From Gammaproteobacteria bacterium (GTDB lineage Bacteria > Pseudomonadota > Gammaproteobacteria > HTCC5015): 64,000 bases of DNA. How positions within the stretch are numbered: the stretch's first letter is position 1; the number at the start of each line of letters is the position of its first letter. This document shows positions 16,722 to 26,190 of this stretch, piece after piece. The stretch lies in contig JANQRI010000005.1 in the NCBI GenBank assembly GCA_028284675.1, positions 124,001 to 188,000 of the forward strand, given 5' to 3'. The notes beneath the pieces were generated by a model. It was not told where the DNA came from. It saw only the letters and a list, made by a program, of their open reading frames with translations, and ran no database searches. A program made the position numbers and the translations under genes.

Positions 16722-16988
16722 GTGATTTTTGGTGTGTAATTAATCGAAGTTTCGGCCCGCTATTGCCGGAAAGCCGAAACTGCACATTCTAACAGATTAT
16801 CCGTCTGGATGTTTTTGGTGCGCAGGGTGGGTGGCCGATTTGACTGGTTTTTCGGGTTTTTATGCAGGTTTGCAGCCAAAACAAGATTAATGTCTGTTGC
16901 TGTGCATCGGTTTTTACTTGTTTGTTGACTTGTTGCTAATAACGCGCTGCTGTTGCACTTTTTGTATTTTGAGCTGTATTTGATGCAA

Positions 16989-17501
16989 TTATTTCTCTTT
17001 GGCTTCATCTGCGGATTTGCCGCCGAGTTGATCAATTAAAGTGTCCAGCTTTTGATGTAACCGCATAATTTCCAGATCGGTCTTCAGGCTGACTTCATAG
17101 TTTGCAGTGATTTCCAGCCGGTCTTTCGCGGCCTGACGGTTTTGCGACATCATTATGATCGGTGCCTGTAATGCGGCCAGTGTTGAAAGGCCAAGGTTGA
17201 GCAAAATATAAGGGTAGGGATCGAATGCCTGTGTGGATGTCAGTAACAAAGAGTTGATTAACATCCAGGATGCCATCAGCATCATAAAAATCAGAATAAA
17301 AGTCCATGAACCACCAAACCCTGCAACTTTGTCGGCCAGCTTCTGGCCGATGGTCAGTTTTTCCGAAAACAACTCATTAATGTTTTCCGCGACCGGCTCC
17401 TGGTTCGCAATGCTTTCAATAACATTTTTTTCTGCATGCGACAGTTCACTGTATTTTGTTCTCAATAATGTTTTGGCAAGGTTTTCGATGTATTTGATCA
17501 T
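16989..17501 (-). CDS. DUF1003 membrane protein
   Basis: 170 aa. Matches DUF1003: LADKVAGFGGSWTFILIFMMLM, DPYPYILLNLGLSTLAALQAPIIMMSQNRQAAKDRLE, then a coiled C-terminal tail (LKTDLEIMRLHQKLDTLIDQL). Two membrane segments with cytoplasmic ends. The biochemical role of the family is unknown. Confidence 0.85.
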   Translation of the reverse strand: MIKYIENLAKTLLRTKYSELSHAEKNVIESIANQEPVAENINELFSEKLTIGQKLADKVAGFGGSWTFILIFMMLMASWMLINSLLLTSTQAFDPYPYILLNLGLSTLAALQAPIIMMSQNRQAAKDRLEITANYEVSLKTDLEIMRLHQKLDTLIDQLGGKSADEAKEK

Positions 17502-17690
17502 TGCCTGTCCTGTGTCCTCGTTGATCGGTGTTTGGATTTTAGCAGGCCCTGGTTTTGCTTTGTGATTTTCTGCAATATGGCAACTATAACTTATGTCTAA
17601 CCCGCATGACTTTTGCTATATAGCGTGGAGCCCGGTGGTTATATATAGTGTGCATGGCATATATATTCATTTTTTATCGGGGGAAAGGTT

Positions 17691-17981
17691 ATGGTGGAGA
17701 GTGTTAACGCGGTTTCAAGTGTGGCTCCGGGCGATGGTCCGGTAAAGGTCAGTCAAAGTAATTCTTTGGATCAACGCATAGATCAGTTTATGGACAGGCT
17801 TAAAGATGCGTTTGAGCAGCAGATTCAACTTGAGCAAGATGGTGAGCGGTTTCTTGAGCGGGTTGCAGAAATACCTGTGGAATTTTCAGTTAAAAGTGAA
17901 CAGTTGCAAGTAAAGGCGGAAGCCACTGATGCAGCAATCAAGATTTCCGAAGAGCCACGGAAAGGTGATCCGAGGCCTTAG
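17691..17981 (+). CDS. Small unrecognised protein
   Basis: 96 aa. ATG 17691 is preceded by GGGGGAAAGG. Residues 25-60 form a charged amphipathic helix (LDQRIDQFMDRLKDAFEQQIQLEQDGERFLERVAE); the tail is hydrophilic and Pro-rich. It lies 305 bases before the 1210-aa gene on the same strand. Function unknown. Confidence 0.5.
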   Translation: MVESVNAVSSVAPGDGPVKVSQSNSLDQRIDQFMDRLKDAFEQQIQLEQDGERFLERVAEIPVEFSVKSEQLQVKAEATDAAIKISEEPRKGDPRP

Positions 17982-18285
17982 CTTAGGCGTCTTGCCGTAC
18001 GGATCTGAAATCCGCTTTATGCTTATTAAGTATCATCGATTCATTTGCTAAAAAGGGCATTCAGTACTAAAAGTGTTTTATTGTACTGAATGTCGTTCTA
18101 TGACCTGATTCAGCTCTGGTCATTTTGTAAGTTTATTTCCCGCATATTTGCCAAATCATGCAGATCGGTTTGTGTCTGCCTGCGTGGTTTACAACTACCA
18201 GTAACTCAGCTATAAACTCTATACCTTTTATAAAAACTGATAGTAGGGCTTCTGATGGTTGATTGCTTTCCGAGGGTGGCTGCCC
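17982..18285. other. Gene-free stretch with a 10-bp hairpin
   Basis: CATTCAGTAC (18058-18067) and GTACTGAATG (18083-18092) form a perfect stem with a 15-base AT-rich loop. It may terminate or insulate transcription between the small gene and the 1210-aa gene. Nothing else stands out here. Confidence 0.45.
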
Positions 18286-21200
18286 ATGGCTGAGATACCG
18301 GTACGTATTGTGAATATTGGGGCGGCGGCCGGTTTTACGAACGGTATTGTCAGCGGCAATATTAAAGGTGATATCGGTGCATCAGTGACGATCACCGCGG
18401 ATGTCTGTCACGGTATTGAGCTGGGTATTGGTGCCGAAGCACAGGCCAAAGCAGATGCCAATGCAACATTGGCGTTTATTGGTGCACGGGCGCAGGGGCA
18501 GGCGTCTGCATCTGCCGGTGCGAAAGTAAAAGCACGGTTAGAACCGAATCTGTTCGATAAAATGGGTTTGACTTTAGAGGCCGGTGCGTATGCTTATGCG
18601 GCGGCTGCCGGTAATCTTGGGGTTTATCTCGACCCGTCTTTTTTCAGTCAGTTTATCGAAGCGGAACTGGATGACTTTTCCGGCGACCTGTTCATTATTT
18701 TCCTTGATGAAATTGAAGCCGAGGTCGGTGTTTGGGGCAAGGTTGCAGTCAGTGCAATGGCCGAAGGTCATGTGAATCTTATTCTGGATATGCAAAATCT
18801 TTCCAGCGGATTTGAAATTAATGCCGGCGGTAATGTTGGTTTGAAAGCCGGCGGCGGTTGTGATTTTTATGCGGAGGTTGGTTTTAAAAATCTGCGCCGG
18901 GCGGTGCGACGCGCAACGCTCAGAACCAATAAAGAACTCCTCGGTATGATCAATCGCTCTGATCTGCCGCAAAAAGAAATTCTGTCGATGGCGTTTGATT
19001 TCAGCTTTCCGTTGTTGGCGTTGATCGCATTCGATATCGGTCGGAAAAGTTATGAGAAAAAAGCGCTGACCACGCCGCAGGATATTGCACAAATCGTAAT
19101 GGAAAACTTTGTGCAGAATCTGCAGCGTTTTGCGCTCGACAGATTAACGGAAGCGGCGATCGGTTGGCTGGAACAGGAGTTTGCGAGCTTGTATGTTCGC
19201 GCAACCCGCAGCGAATGGTCGGATACCCAGTCGGAAAACCTGCAGCTGCAATTGGAAAATCTGATCGCAACCTTGCGCAAAGGCGAATATAAAACCGAGG
19301 ATATCGTACAAATTATCAGCACGACCCTGGAAATTGTCGATGTGCTTGACGGCAGTGCGCTGGATCGTTTTAAACGACCGGTATCGATCTTCTGGGTTGG
19401 TTCGATGCTGTCTTTGGTTGTTAAAGATATGCTCGCGACATTTTATGCCGAGGTCGGTGTCAGCTCCAGTCTGGTTGGTCAGGCCGGTTTTGCCGCGGCA
19501 AATAATTTGTTGCCGACCGCGCCGCAGTTTATCAAAGATGCGATTGCCGAAGAGCTTGGCGATACCATTATCGAGGTGGATGTTGCGATTTGTGTCGACT
19601 ATCTGATTACGGTTGGTTGTACTGAAGTCTTGGACCGCTATGCGCCGCAGTTCAAAGCATTGCGTGATCAGTTGGCCGGTCATTTTCCGGTCAGCGAGGG
19701 TGAGTTTGCCGAGGATCTGTTACGCCTGCTGGCCGGGCAGGGGGATATGTCGGATCTGAACAGTTATTCTGCGTTCAGAGCATTTTTCAAAGATCAGGTT
19801 CTGGAAGGTTTTATTATTAATGAGCTGTTGCCGCAGATTAAACAGTCAGCGGGCAGTGAACAATTAACGGAATACCTGGAGGAAGTGGTTGAACCCAGCG
19901 TCTGGCTGATGAATGATTTTGTGTTCAGTAAACTGGACCAGGTGATGCTTGATAATCTGCACGGCATGTCAGAAGATGAGCTTGCGCAGTTTATGGACAG
20001 TCTTGCAACCGGTTCCGGTGTGGTTGTTTATCAGATTCTGGTACGCAACATTCTTTATTTTGATCATGTGTTCACAAACTTTGTATTGGATAACGGCTAT
20101 CAGGGCTTTCGCAATATGCGTATGCAACTGGAGCAGCCGTCGCATCCGTTGTTTGTAACCTGCAGAACTTTATTTGAATCACATTTGCCCGGGCAACCGA
20201 ATCTCGCTACGCATACTGAAGCATTGCAAACATTGCTATACGATATGATGGCTGCGTTCGAGCATGTGTTTGGTCCGACGATTCATACTCCCGAACGCCG
20301 GCGCCGGATGATGCAACTGAAGCGCGATATTTTATTATCCATCGGTGGTCGTTGGGATCGGGCTGATACGATGATGCCGGAAGCGGCGATCGCAGAGTTT
20401 GTCGATTGCCTGCATATTCCGGCGCCGGATAAGTTACAGGCATTCGGTGAGCTGCTGGCCGAAATCGGTTATGAGTCTGCCCTGGTTTTTATTCAACGGA
20501 TGGCTTTGCCTTTTGGTGATTTTTATTTAAGCCTGACCATGGAGGCATTCCGGGAAATGCGGCAGGATTTAAATGTGTTTATCGGTGAGCTATCGGATGC
20601 CGCACAGCAGGCGCTGGAAAATCTTGATGCATTAACCGATGCGCTACAGCAAAATATTCTGGATGCGCTGGCGGCGGTGGAAGTGTTACTTGCTGAGCTT
20701 GAAACAATGATTCAGGCGCAGCTGGATGATTTTACTCCGCTCGCAAAAACCGCGATCCGGCTTGCCGCGGAACAGGCGGCTGTGACTGATGCAGTTAATG
20801 GTGGTGCGACGGAATCACAGGCGCGCGCTGATTTTTATACAAACGCATGGCCCGTAGCAGAGCCGCTGGTTGACACTGCGCTTGCGGCTGCACAGCCGAT
20901 TGTGGATACGTTTTTTGATGTCGTGCAGACCGCACTGGACAATGGTGAAGACGGTGTGCAAAGCCTGTTCGCGTGGATTGAAAGCACTGAAGATGCATTG
21001 ATTCTGGCTTTAACCACGATGGTAATTTTGCCGGCTGAGGAGGCTGCAAGTGCCGCAACCGATGCAGTGTTCTCTGAGCTGTTTTTAAATGCAGTGGATG
21101 ATTATCTGACCGCACGTGAAGAACAAAAAGAACTCGAAGTTCAACAGCATCAGACGCAGGCCGATTTGGTTCTTGCCGAAGAGGAAGAGCGATTGGCGCG

Positions 21201-21918
21201 TGAGGCATTGCGTGAAAACGCACACCAGACTGATCTGCGGGTTGAAATCATGAATCCGTTACCGGATCTGGAATATATTTATCCGGCATCGGTGGAAATC
21301 ACTATCGCGGTGTATGGTGCGACTGCAAGCATTATGTCCAATCCCCGTTCGGCACGCATACAGTTAATGTTGAACGGTCGCGCGTTGCCGTATCAGCCGG
21401 CGGATTGGAAATACAACAGCGATAGCCATCGTTATGAATTAAACCGGGTCTTCGAGCCGGGCGGTCTTGCCGATGGCATGAATATGCTCGAAGTCAGCTG
21501 GATCAAAGGGCCCGATGAATCCGAAACTTCACGCGTTGCTGCCGGGTTTATGGTCGATGCATCGCGGTATCATCCGCGGGAGGATTTTGAAATCAGCATT
21601 GATGCTGATCCGCCGGGGCGGGATGTTGATCATGAATATGTTCAGGTCGGCTGGAACGGTGATGCGCCGCTGGACTTAAACGGTTGGGTTATCCGTGATC
21701 TTGTCGGACATACTTATCAGTTTAGCGATATTGTACTCAGACCCGGTGATAACTTTAAATTGTTTACCGGCGGTTCGCCGGATGATGACCAAAAGGAACT
21801 CGATCGGGAGAATAAAATTTTATATATGGGTCGGGGTCGCGCGGTCTGGAATAACGAAGGTGACACACTGATGTTGTCTGACCCACAAAAACACATGGTT
21901 GTTACTCACACTTATTGA
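18286..21918 (+). CDS. 1210-aa protein with C-terminal lamin-tail domain
   Basis: The start is placed at ATG 18286, with GAGGG nine bases upstream. No signal peptide is evident. Residues ~1-200 are Gly/Ala-rich and beta-like with repeating patterns (GAEAQAKADANATL, GARAQGQASASAGAKVKARLE). A long, probably helical middle region follows, with a charged coiled coil near 945-985 (REEQKELEVQQHQTQADLVLAEEEERL). The end, ~1110-1210, is a textbook lamin-tail (LTD) domain: DPPGRDVDHEYVQV, LDLNGWVIRDLVG, LRPGDNFKLFTG and WNNEGDTLMLSD. LTD domains mediate binding in many surface or nucleic-acid-associated bacterial proteins. Sixteen bases separate it from the OmpA-like gene, so the two probably work together. 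The overall family is not recognised. Confidence 0.65.
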   Translation: MAEIPVRIVNIGAAAGFTNGIVSGNIKGDIGASVTITADVCHGIELGIGAEAQAKADANATLAFIGARAQGQASASAGAKVKARLEPNLFDKMGLTLEAGAYAYAAAAGNLGVYLDPSFFSQFIEAELDDFSGDLFIIFLDEIEAEVGVWGKVAVSAMAEGHVNLILDMQNLSSGFEINAGGNVGLKAGGGCDFYAEVGFKNLRRAVRRATLRTNKELLGMINRSDLPQKEILSMAFDFSFPLLALIAFDIGRKSYEKKALTTPQDIAQIVMENFVQNLQRFALDRLTEAAIGWLEQEFASLYVRATRSEWSDTQSENLQLQLENLIATLRKGEYKTEDIVQIISTTLEIVDVLDGSALDRFKRPVSIFWVGSMLSLVVKDMLATFYAEVGVSSSLVGQAGFAAANNLLPTAPQFIKDAIAEELGDTIIEVDVAICVDYLITVGCTEVLDRYAPQFKALRDQLAGHFPVSEGEFAEDLLRLLAGQGDMSDLNSYSAFRAFFKDQVLEGFIINELLPQIKQSAGSEQLTEYLEEVVEPSVWLMNDFVFSKLDQVMLDNLHGMSEDELAQFMDSLATGSGVVVYQILVRNILYFDHVFTNFVLDNGYQGFRNMRMQLEQPSHPLFVTCRTLFESHLPGQPNLATHTEALQTLLYDMMAAFEHVFGPTIHTPERRRRMMQLKRDILLSIGGRWDRADTMMPEAAIAEFVDCLHIPAPDKLQAFGELLAEIGYESALVFIQRMALPFGDFYLSLTMEAFREMRQDLNVFIGELSDAAQQALENLDALTDALQQNILDALAAVEVLLAELETMIQAQLDDFTPLAKTAIRLAAEQAAVTDAVNGGATESQARADFYTNAWPVAEPLVDTALAAAQPIVDTFFDVVQTALDNGEDGVQSLFAWIESTEDALILALTTMVILPAEEAASAATDAVFSELFLNAVDDYLTAREEQKELEVQQHQTQADLVLAEEEERLAREALRENAHQTDLRVEIMNPLPDLEYIYPASVEITIAVYGATASIMSNPRSARIQLMLNGRALPYQPADWKYNSDSHRYELNRVFEPGGLADGMNMLEVSWIKGPDESETSRVAAGFMVDASRYHPREDFEISIDADPPGRDVDHEYVQVGWNGDAPLDLNGWVIRDLVGHTYQFSDIVLRPGDNFKLFTGGSPDDDQKELDRENKILYMGRGRAVWNNEGDTLMLSDPQKHMVVTHTY

Positions 21919-21933
21919 TTGACGGTAAATACG

Positions 21934-23217
21934 ATGACTGCGCTTGCTAGCCTGGATACATATGAATCATTTATCAATCAGCTGGAAGATTTTCTGCACC
22001 TGTTGCTTTCCGGGCAGAAACGGCTGGATAACGTTCGTTTCGAAGCCAGTTTTGTATTAAGCAATTTTGCGGTGAATTCCAGTGAGTTGACGGATGAGCA
22101 TCGGGGTATTCTGGATGATCTGGCAGCGACAATTTTGAGCCAGGGTGTTGCAACCACCGATAACACAGCAGTTGCGACCGTTATCGAGTTTGATCAACTG
22201 CTCGGTCGTGCGAGCCAAACCGGCAATGAGGAAAACAACCTTGAATTAAGCCGGGCACGGGCCGAAGCGGTGCGTCGGCGTTTGTCCGATAGTGGGTTAT
22301 CGTATCTGCCGGCGGTCACCGCGTTGGGCAGCAGTGAGCCTTTGATTGACAGTGACCAGGATGAAATTGAAATCAACCGCAGTGTTGAAGTTAAAATGCT
22401 GGTCTCAATGGATGCTTCACCGTTGGAGGAAGAACTGGATCACTGGGAGGACATTGCCGAGCATACAATACCCGATTCGGTAAAAACCATTCTCGACGAT
22501 CGCGACTTTAACATTCAAACGCTGGAGAACGCTCATCCTGATGCAAAAACCAATCTGGATTTTTATCAGGTGCGAATCACACAGATGCCGGAGAAAAGCC
22601 CGGGCGTTCTTTACACAATGCCGGAGCTGCTCAACGAGATTCGTTTGAATTTCAGTGATCTGATTTCTTTGTTTAACTCAGACGATAACCCGCATGTTCC
22701 GGTATTTTATAAACTACCGATGTTGATTTCGCCGATAGAAATGGCTGTAACCGCCGCCGGGTATACCCGGTTTAATCCATATTCTGCTCAGGATGAAGCG
22801 ATATGGCTAAGTGACTCACCATTGGGTGCGGTGATGCAGTTCGATTCACTGGGTGAGGATATGGGCGTGGTGTGCACCGCCTATGAACAAGATTACTGGA
22901 TTTTTACCACGGTTGGTGATGCCCGTTTAGGTGGTGATATCGGTACGCATCCGGTTTCCGGCAACCGTAAGTTCGGTTATTTTCAGGATACCTCCGGTCA
23001 TAACGTGGTGTATACCAAAGGTATTGACCGGACTTCGGGTACGCTTGAAACTGCTGCCGACTTCGCGGTATTTCACGGCGGGCATCTGATCTGGGTTTCC
23101 TTTCAGGCCGGGGTTAAAAAGTATGTTGAAGAGCGGGGCGGCAGTGCTGAGATTCTGCGGCCGTCCAGTAACCGCAGCGACCATGCCGATATTCAGGCGC
23201 ATTTTTTTGATCAGTAA
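21934..23217 (+). CDS. OmpA-like domain protein without signal peptide
   Basis: 427 aa. Start at ATG 21934; a TTG at 21919 directly after the previous stop is the alternative. Residues ~25-155 form an OmpA/MotB-like peptidoglycan-binding fold: FEASFVLSNFAVNSSELTDEHRGILDDLAATI, LELSRARAEAVRRRLSDSG, and INRSVEVKMLV. OmpA domains normally act in the periplasm, but no signal peptide or membrane anchor is visible, which is unusual. The C-terminal ~200 residues are a beta-rich domain I do not recognise. Tight linkage to the LTD protein suggests a shared complex. Confidence 0.65.
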   Translation: MTALASLDTYESFINQLEDFLHLLLSGQKRLDNVRFEASFVLSNFAVNSSELTDEHRGILDDLAATILSQGVATTDNTAVATVIEFDQLLGRASQTGNEENNLELSRARAEAVRRRLSDSGLSYLPAVTALGSSEPLIDSDQDEIEINRSVEVKMLVSMDASPLEEELDHWEDIAEHTIPDSVKTILDDRDFNIQTLENAHPDAKTNLDFYQVRITQMPEKSPGVLYTMPELLNEIRLNFSDLISLFNSDDNPHVPVFYKLPMLISPIEMAVTAAGYTRFNPYSAQDEAIWLSDSPLGAVMQFDSLGEDMGVVCTAYEQDYWIFTTVGDARLGGDIGTHPVSGNRKFGYFQDTSGHNVVYTKGIDRTSGTLETAADFAVFHGGHLIWVSFQAGVKKYVEERGGSAEILRPSSNRSDHADIQAHFFDQ

Positions 23218-23292
23218 AGGATGTTAGGACTTACACCGTTATGCTCAGTGAGCCACACACTCCATTATAAAGCCATTGTTCGATGTTCCTGT

Positions 23293-24033
23293 TTATTGCT
23301 TGGCTTTACCGCGTAGTCCAAGCAGCCCGAACACCAGCGCTGAACTCATTAGCCATATTGTTGCCGGCAGCGGCACTGCCGGAGGTGGCGGCGTAAAACC
23401 GCCGACACGGCCATGTTCCTGCACAGAGAAAGGTGTGCCCGGTGTATCCTGAAAAACAAAGTAAAAGCTGCCGTCTCCGAAAATATCAAAATTCAGTGCG
23501 GCTGTCGGGTCTGGCGTGACATTAATGCTGTCGAACCCGGTATTGGAAAAAACACTTTGGCCGTTAATGTCGATAAATTCAAAAAGAATTGATGGACCGG
23601 TAGTCAGGTTTCCGGTAGTTGTCGGCAGGGAAATATCAAAATTTGTTAATGCGGAAAAAGTAAAACCAAACACAGTGCTCAATGTGCCGGGAGCAACTTC
23701 AGGATCAACAATTTGAAAGTTATATGCCAGCAGGTTTAACGGTAAAAATATATCAGGTGCATTGAACAGAGTGTGTTGTGTGCCGGAACCAATAATTGCC
23801 GGATCAATCACTACGTCTTCGGTAATCAAGTCGGTTGCGACCAGTGAGCCGGCTGCAAGTGATGCAAGCGGATCAATTGTTTGTGCGGAGGTTAATGTGA
23901 AAATACCGGTGTTAATGCTCACTCCGTTCAGTACCAAAGTGTCCGGTGGTGTTAAAGTAATCGGTGCGGCGCTTAGCTGACCTGTGATTAACGCGATCGG
24001 TAAAATTATCCAGTTTATTTTTTTCACAAGCAT
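23293..24033 (-). CDS. VPLPA-CTERM sorting-signal exported protein
   Basis: 246 aa. An N-terminal signal peptide (WIILPIALITGQLSAA) is followed by a secreted domain rich in T, D, G and P. The C-terminus is VPLPATIWLMSSALVFGLLGLRGKAKQ: the VPLPA motif, a hydrophobic helix and a basic end, as in the PEP-CTERM/VPLPA exosortase sorting system. Such proteins are anchored or released with extracellular polysaccharide. No exosortase gene is in the window. GGAG precedes the start. Confidence 0.85.
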   Translation of the reverse strand: MLVKKINWIILPIALITGQLSAAPITLTPPDTLVLNGVSINTGIFTLTSAQTIDPLASLAAGSLVATDLITEDVVIDPAIIGSGTQHTLFNAPDIFLPLNLLAYNFQIVDPEVAPGTLSTVFGFTFSALTNFDISLPTTTGNLTTGPSILFEFIDINGQSVFSNTGFDSINVTPDPTAALNFDIFGDGSFYFVFQDTPGTPFSVQEHGRVGGFTPPPPAVPLPATIWLMSSALVFGLLGLRGKAKQ

Positions 24034-24081
24034 GCTCCTTGCGTGTTTTCCAATTATTTTGTTTCGGGTGTTGTCTTCTAT

Positions 24082-24618
24082 TTATATAGAAAGGCCCTTA
24101 TCAATAATGCTTTGATAATACTCCCGGTTGGCTGCTTCACTGTCGCCGCCTCTGAATACCAGAGCGCCCGATGAAAAGGTCGTGCCGTAGGTCGCAACCA
24201 GATTCAGGGTCTGGCCCAGCCCGGAGAAAAATTCATGTTCAGAGAGATGACTCAATGGGTGAATAAATACACTCCATAGTTTTCCTTTCGCGATGGCGTA
24301 ACGCGCATCCAGTGCGGCATCGAAGTTGGCCTGCATTAAACGCTGTAAGCGTTCCTTATCCAGGTCTTTTTCATCGGCAATAGGCGACATGATTCGCATT
24401 CGGTCGGCTTTTTCATCAGTGACCACATAAACACCGATGTCTTTATAACTAAATTGCCAAAGCCCCGGCCGGCCTTCAACCTTTTCGCTGATGCGTTTAA
24501 TCAGCTTTTCAAGTTGCTGGTTGTTCATTTGTGTGCCGGTTTCTTCCTGTTGCCCGGATTCGGCACAGGCGAAGCTGGTAAATATTAACCCGGCAAAGAG
24601 TATGCTTTTGATAACCAT
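24082..24618 (-). CDS. Exported protein of unknown function
   Basis: 178 aa. Signal peptide at the N-terminus (KSILFAGLIFTSFACAES). The SFAC context could be a weak lipobox, but cleavage after ACA is equally plausible. The mature part is hydrophilic, with a FDAALDARYAIAKGKLWSVFIHPLSHLSEHEF block. No recognised family. Confidence 0.55.
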   Translation of the reverse strand: MVIKSILFAGLIFTSFACAESGQQEETGTQMNNQQLEKLIKRISEKVEGRPGLWQFSYKDIGVYVVTDEKADRMRIMSPIADEKDLDKERLQRLMQANFDAALDARYAIAKGKLWSVFIHPLSHLSEHEFFSGLGQTLNLVATYGTTFSSGALVFRGGDSEAANREYYQSIIDKGLSI

Positions 24619-24711
24619 ATGTTTAGCCCTGAGTGGTTATGATAATACTGTTGTATTATTCACAATACTTTAGAGCCTGTCCAGCATCACAAACCCGGCG
24701 ATGGTTGCAGA

Positions 24712-25923
24712 TCAATGGCGACGCAAACCTTCATAGACAATTTGCCACTGGTTTTCAGCGGATTTTCGCCAGTACTGGGTTTTATTTGCACGTGCGTTGA
24801 AATTATTACTACGATAGCTTTGTCGATAATCGATTTGAACCAGGTTATTTTCTCCCGGGTATCGATAAATACTGATATCACTTAGCTCAACCTCAATTGA
24901 GGTTTTGTTTTGGTTTATGTGGCGTTTTTTATTTTTCCAGCCCTGATAATTCAGTTTTTCGGTTTTGAATTCAGTTGCATAGTGCTTTATGTAGTTTTCA
25001 AAGTTCAGGCTTTCCCAGTCTGTTTGCCAGTTGTTGAGTGCATTAAGCAACTCTCCGGCCAGTTGCTGTTGTTCTATCGGTTCAAGCCATTCTACGTTAT
25101 CAGCAAGTATCACCGGTGATTTGCCGGTTTTGGCATAGTGCCGGATTGCATCAAAGAGGGTGTTGCTGAGTGTAACACAGCCGCGACTGGAGCGCGGTGT
25201 GCGGCTGTATGTGTCACGTGGCACGCCGTGCAACCAGATACCGTCGCCGGTACGCTTTAGCAGGCGGTCCCAGTTGTTTGGATAGCTAAGTGTCAGGGCG
25301 CCGATGCCGTATAGTTCAGCGAGTTTTTTGTCCGGCAGGTAACCGGTGATTTGGTAAATGCCAATCGGTGTGCGGTGATCTCCGCGCAGTTGTTTGCCGG
25401 TGCCCTGTTTGCCGATACCGGCGTAGTAATCTGCGAGCCTGATCAGCTGGTTGTTTTTATGTTCAAGCAGATAAAACCGTGCACTCGTCATATCGACCAG
25501 CAGTGCATGCTTGATATTGTCTGCCAGTTTTAAAATGTTTGCCGGCACCTGCTGTTCGGCGGGCGCTTGATATTGCCGGCGTAGCTGCAGTTCTGCGAGC
25601 AAGGCTTCCGGCATAAATTCATCTTCCTCCGGTGCAATGGGAGTGGGGCCGGCAGTTGCAGGGGCTGTTTGGCTTGTAGCGGCTTCGGCGATAATATTAC
25701 CCAGCCTAAAATTCGGAAAAAGCTCACGCAGTGTTTCGCTGTGTGTCGCAGCGGTTTCCCAATTTTGTTGATCGATTGCGGATAATGCCTGCAACAGAAT
25801 TTGTTCGGCGGTATCTTCGGGTAAGCGTGTTTGCTCCGGGTTTGCGGAAAATGCCGCTGTCAGCAGTAACAGGCAGAGTGGCGTTCGCAGATTTTTTTTA
25901 TCAAGCAGGAACAGGCGGCGCAT
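24712..25923 (-). CDS. L,D-transpeptidase (YkuD) with C-terminal NTF2-like domain
   Basis: 403 aa. An N-terminal hydrophobic segment acts as signal or anchor. A YkuD catalytic domain spans ~140-260: ALLVDMTSARFYL, GDHRTPIGIY, then WLHGVPRDTYSRTPRSSRGCVTL. His232 and Cys249 are the catalytic pair; the usual S-x-G-C is present as SRGC. Residues ~290-403 resemble the NTF2/SnoaL-like domain seen in Cds6-type L,D-transpeptidases (NWQTDWESLNFENYIKHYATEF.. YWRKSAENQWQIVYEG). The family forms 3-3 crosslinks or attaches lipoproteins to peptidoglycan in the periplasm. It is transcribed away from metZ. Confidence 0.88.
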   Translation of the reverse strand: MRRLFLLDKKNLRTPLCLLLLTAAFSANPEQTRLPEDTAEQILLQALSAIDQQNWETAATHSETLRELFPNFRLGNIIAEAATSQTAPATAGPTPIAPEEDEFMPEALLAELQLRRQYQAPAEQQVPANILKLADNIKHALLVDMTSARFYLLEHKNNQLIRLADYYAGIGKQGTGKQLRGDHRTPIGIYQITGYLPDKKLAELYGIGALTLSYPNNWDRLLKRTGDGIWLHGVPRDTYSRTPRSSRGCVTLSNTLFDAIRHYAKTGKSPVILADNVEWLEPIEQQQLAGELLNALNNWQTDWESLNFENYIKHYATEFKTEKLNYQGWKNKKRHINQNKTSIEVELSDISIYRYPGENNLVQIDYRQSYRSNNFNARANKTQYWRKSAENQWQIVYEGLRRH

Positions 25924-26035
25924 GCGGGTATCTTAACACTGGTGGCAGTACTGCGGTTAACCTAAATATTTTGCAGAACTCTGTGCGATGGTTGACGAAC
26001 AACCCGGGATACGGGTAGCATTAACCCTGTTCATG

Positions 26036-26090
26036 AAGCGCTGATTTGATATTTCAGCTTGCGGGCGCTTAATAAATACGGCTAAAGCGG
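26036..26090 (+). promoter_or_regulatory. SAM-II riboswitch aptamer
   Basis: The leader of metZ follows the SAM-II pattern block by block. P1 is AAGCGC (26036-26041) with GCGCTT (26065-26070). The loop starts TGATTT, the joining segment is AATAAATA (26071-26078) and the conserved 3' element is GCTAAAGC (26081-26088). These blocks correspond to CGCGC/UGAUUU/GCGCG/AUAAAU/GCUAAA in the marine metX SAM-II riboswitch structure. Its position before a methionine-biosynthesis gene fits. Ligand-stabilised pseudoknotting would occupy GCTAAAGC. Confidence 0.85.
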
Positions 26091-26129
26091 AGTTAACGGC
26101 CTGCTTTAGCAACTAGAGCGGGTTTTTTT
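26081..26129 (+). terminator. Terminator with competing antiterminator in the metZ leader
   Basis: CCTGCTTTAG (26100-26109) pairs with CTAGAGCGGG (26113-26122) around a CAA loop, followed by seven Ts (26123-26129): an intrinsic terminator. GCTAAAGC (26081-26088), the 3' element of the SAM-II aptamer, is exactly complementary to GCTTTAGC (26103-26110), so the alternative pairing would break the terminator. SAM binding should favour termination, and low SAM should allow metZ expression. Confidence 0.78.
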
Positions 26130-26190
26130 ATGCCTGTTATGCAGCCCACCCGCTTCGATTGCTTTAATCCGATAGAAATGAGTGAAGAAA

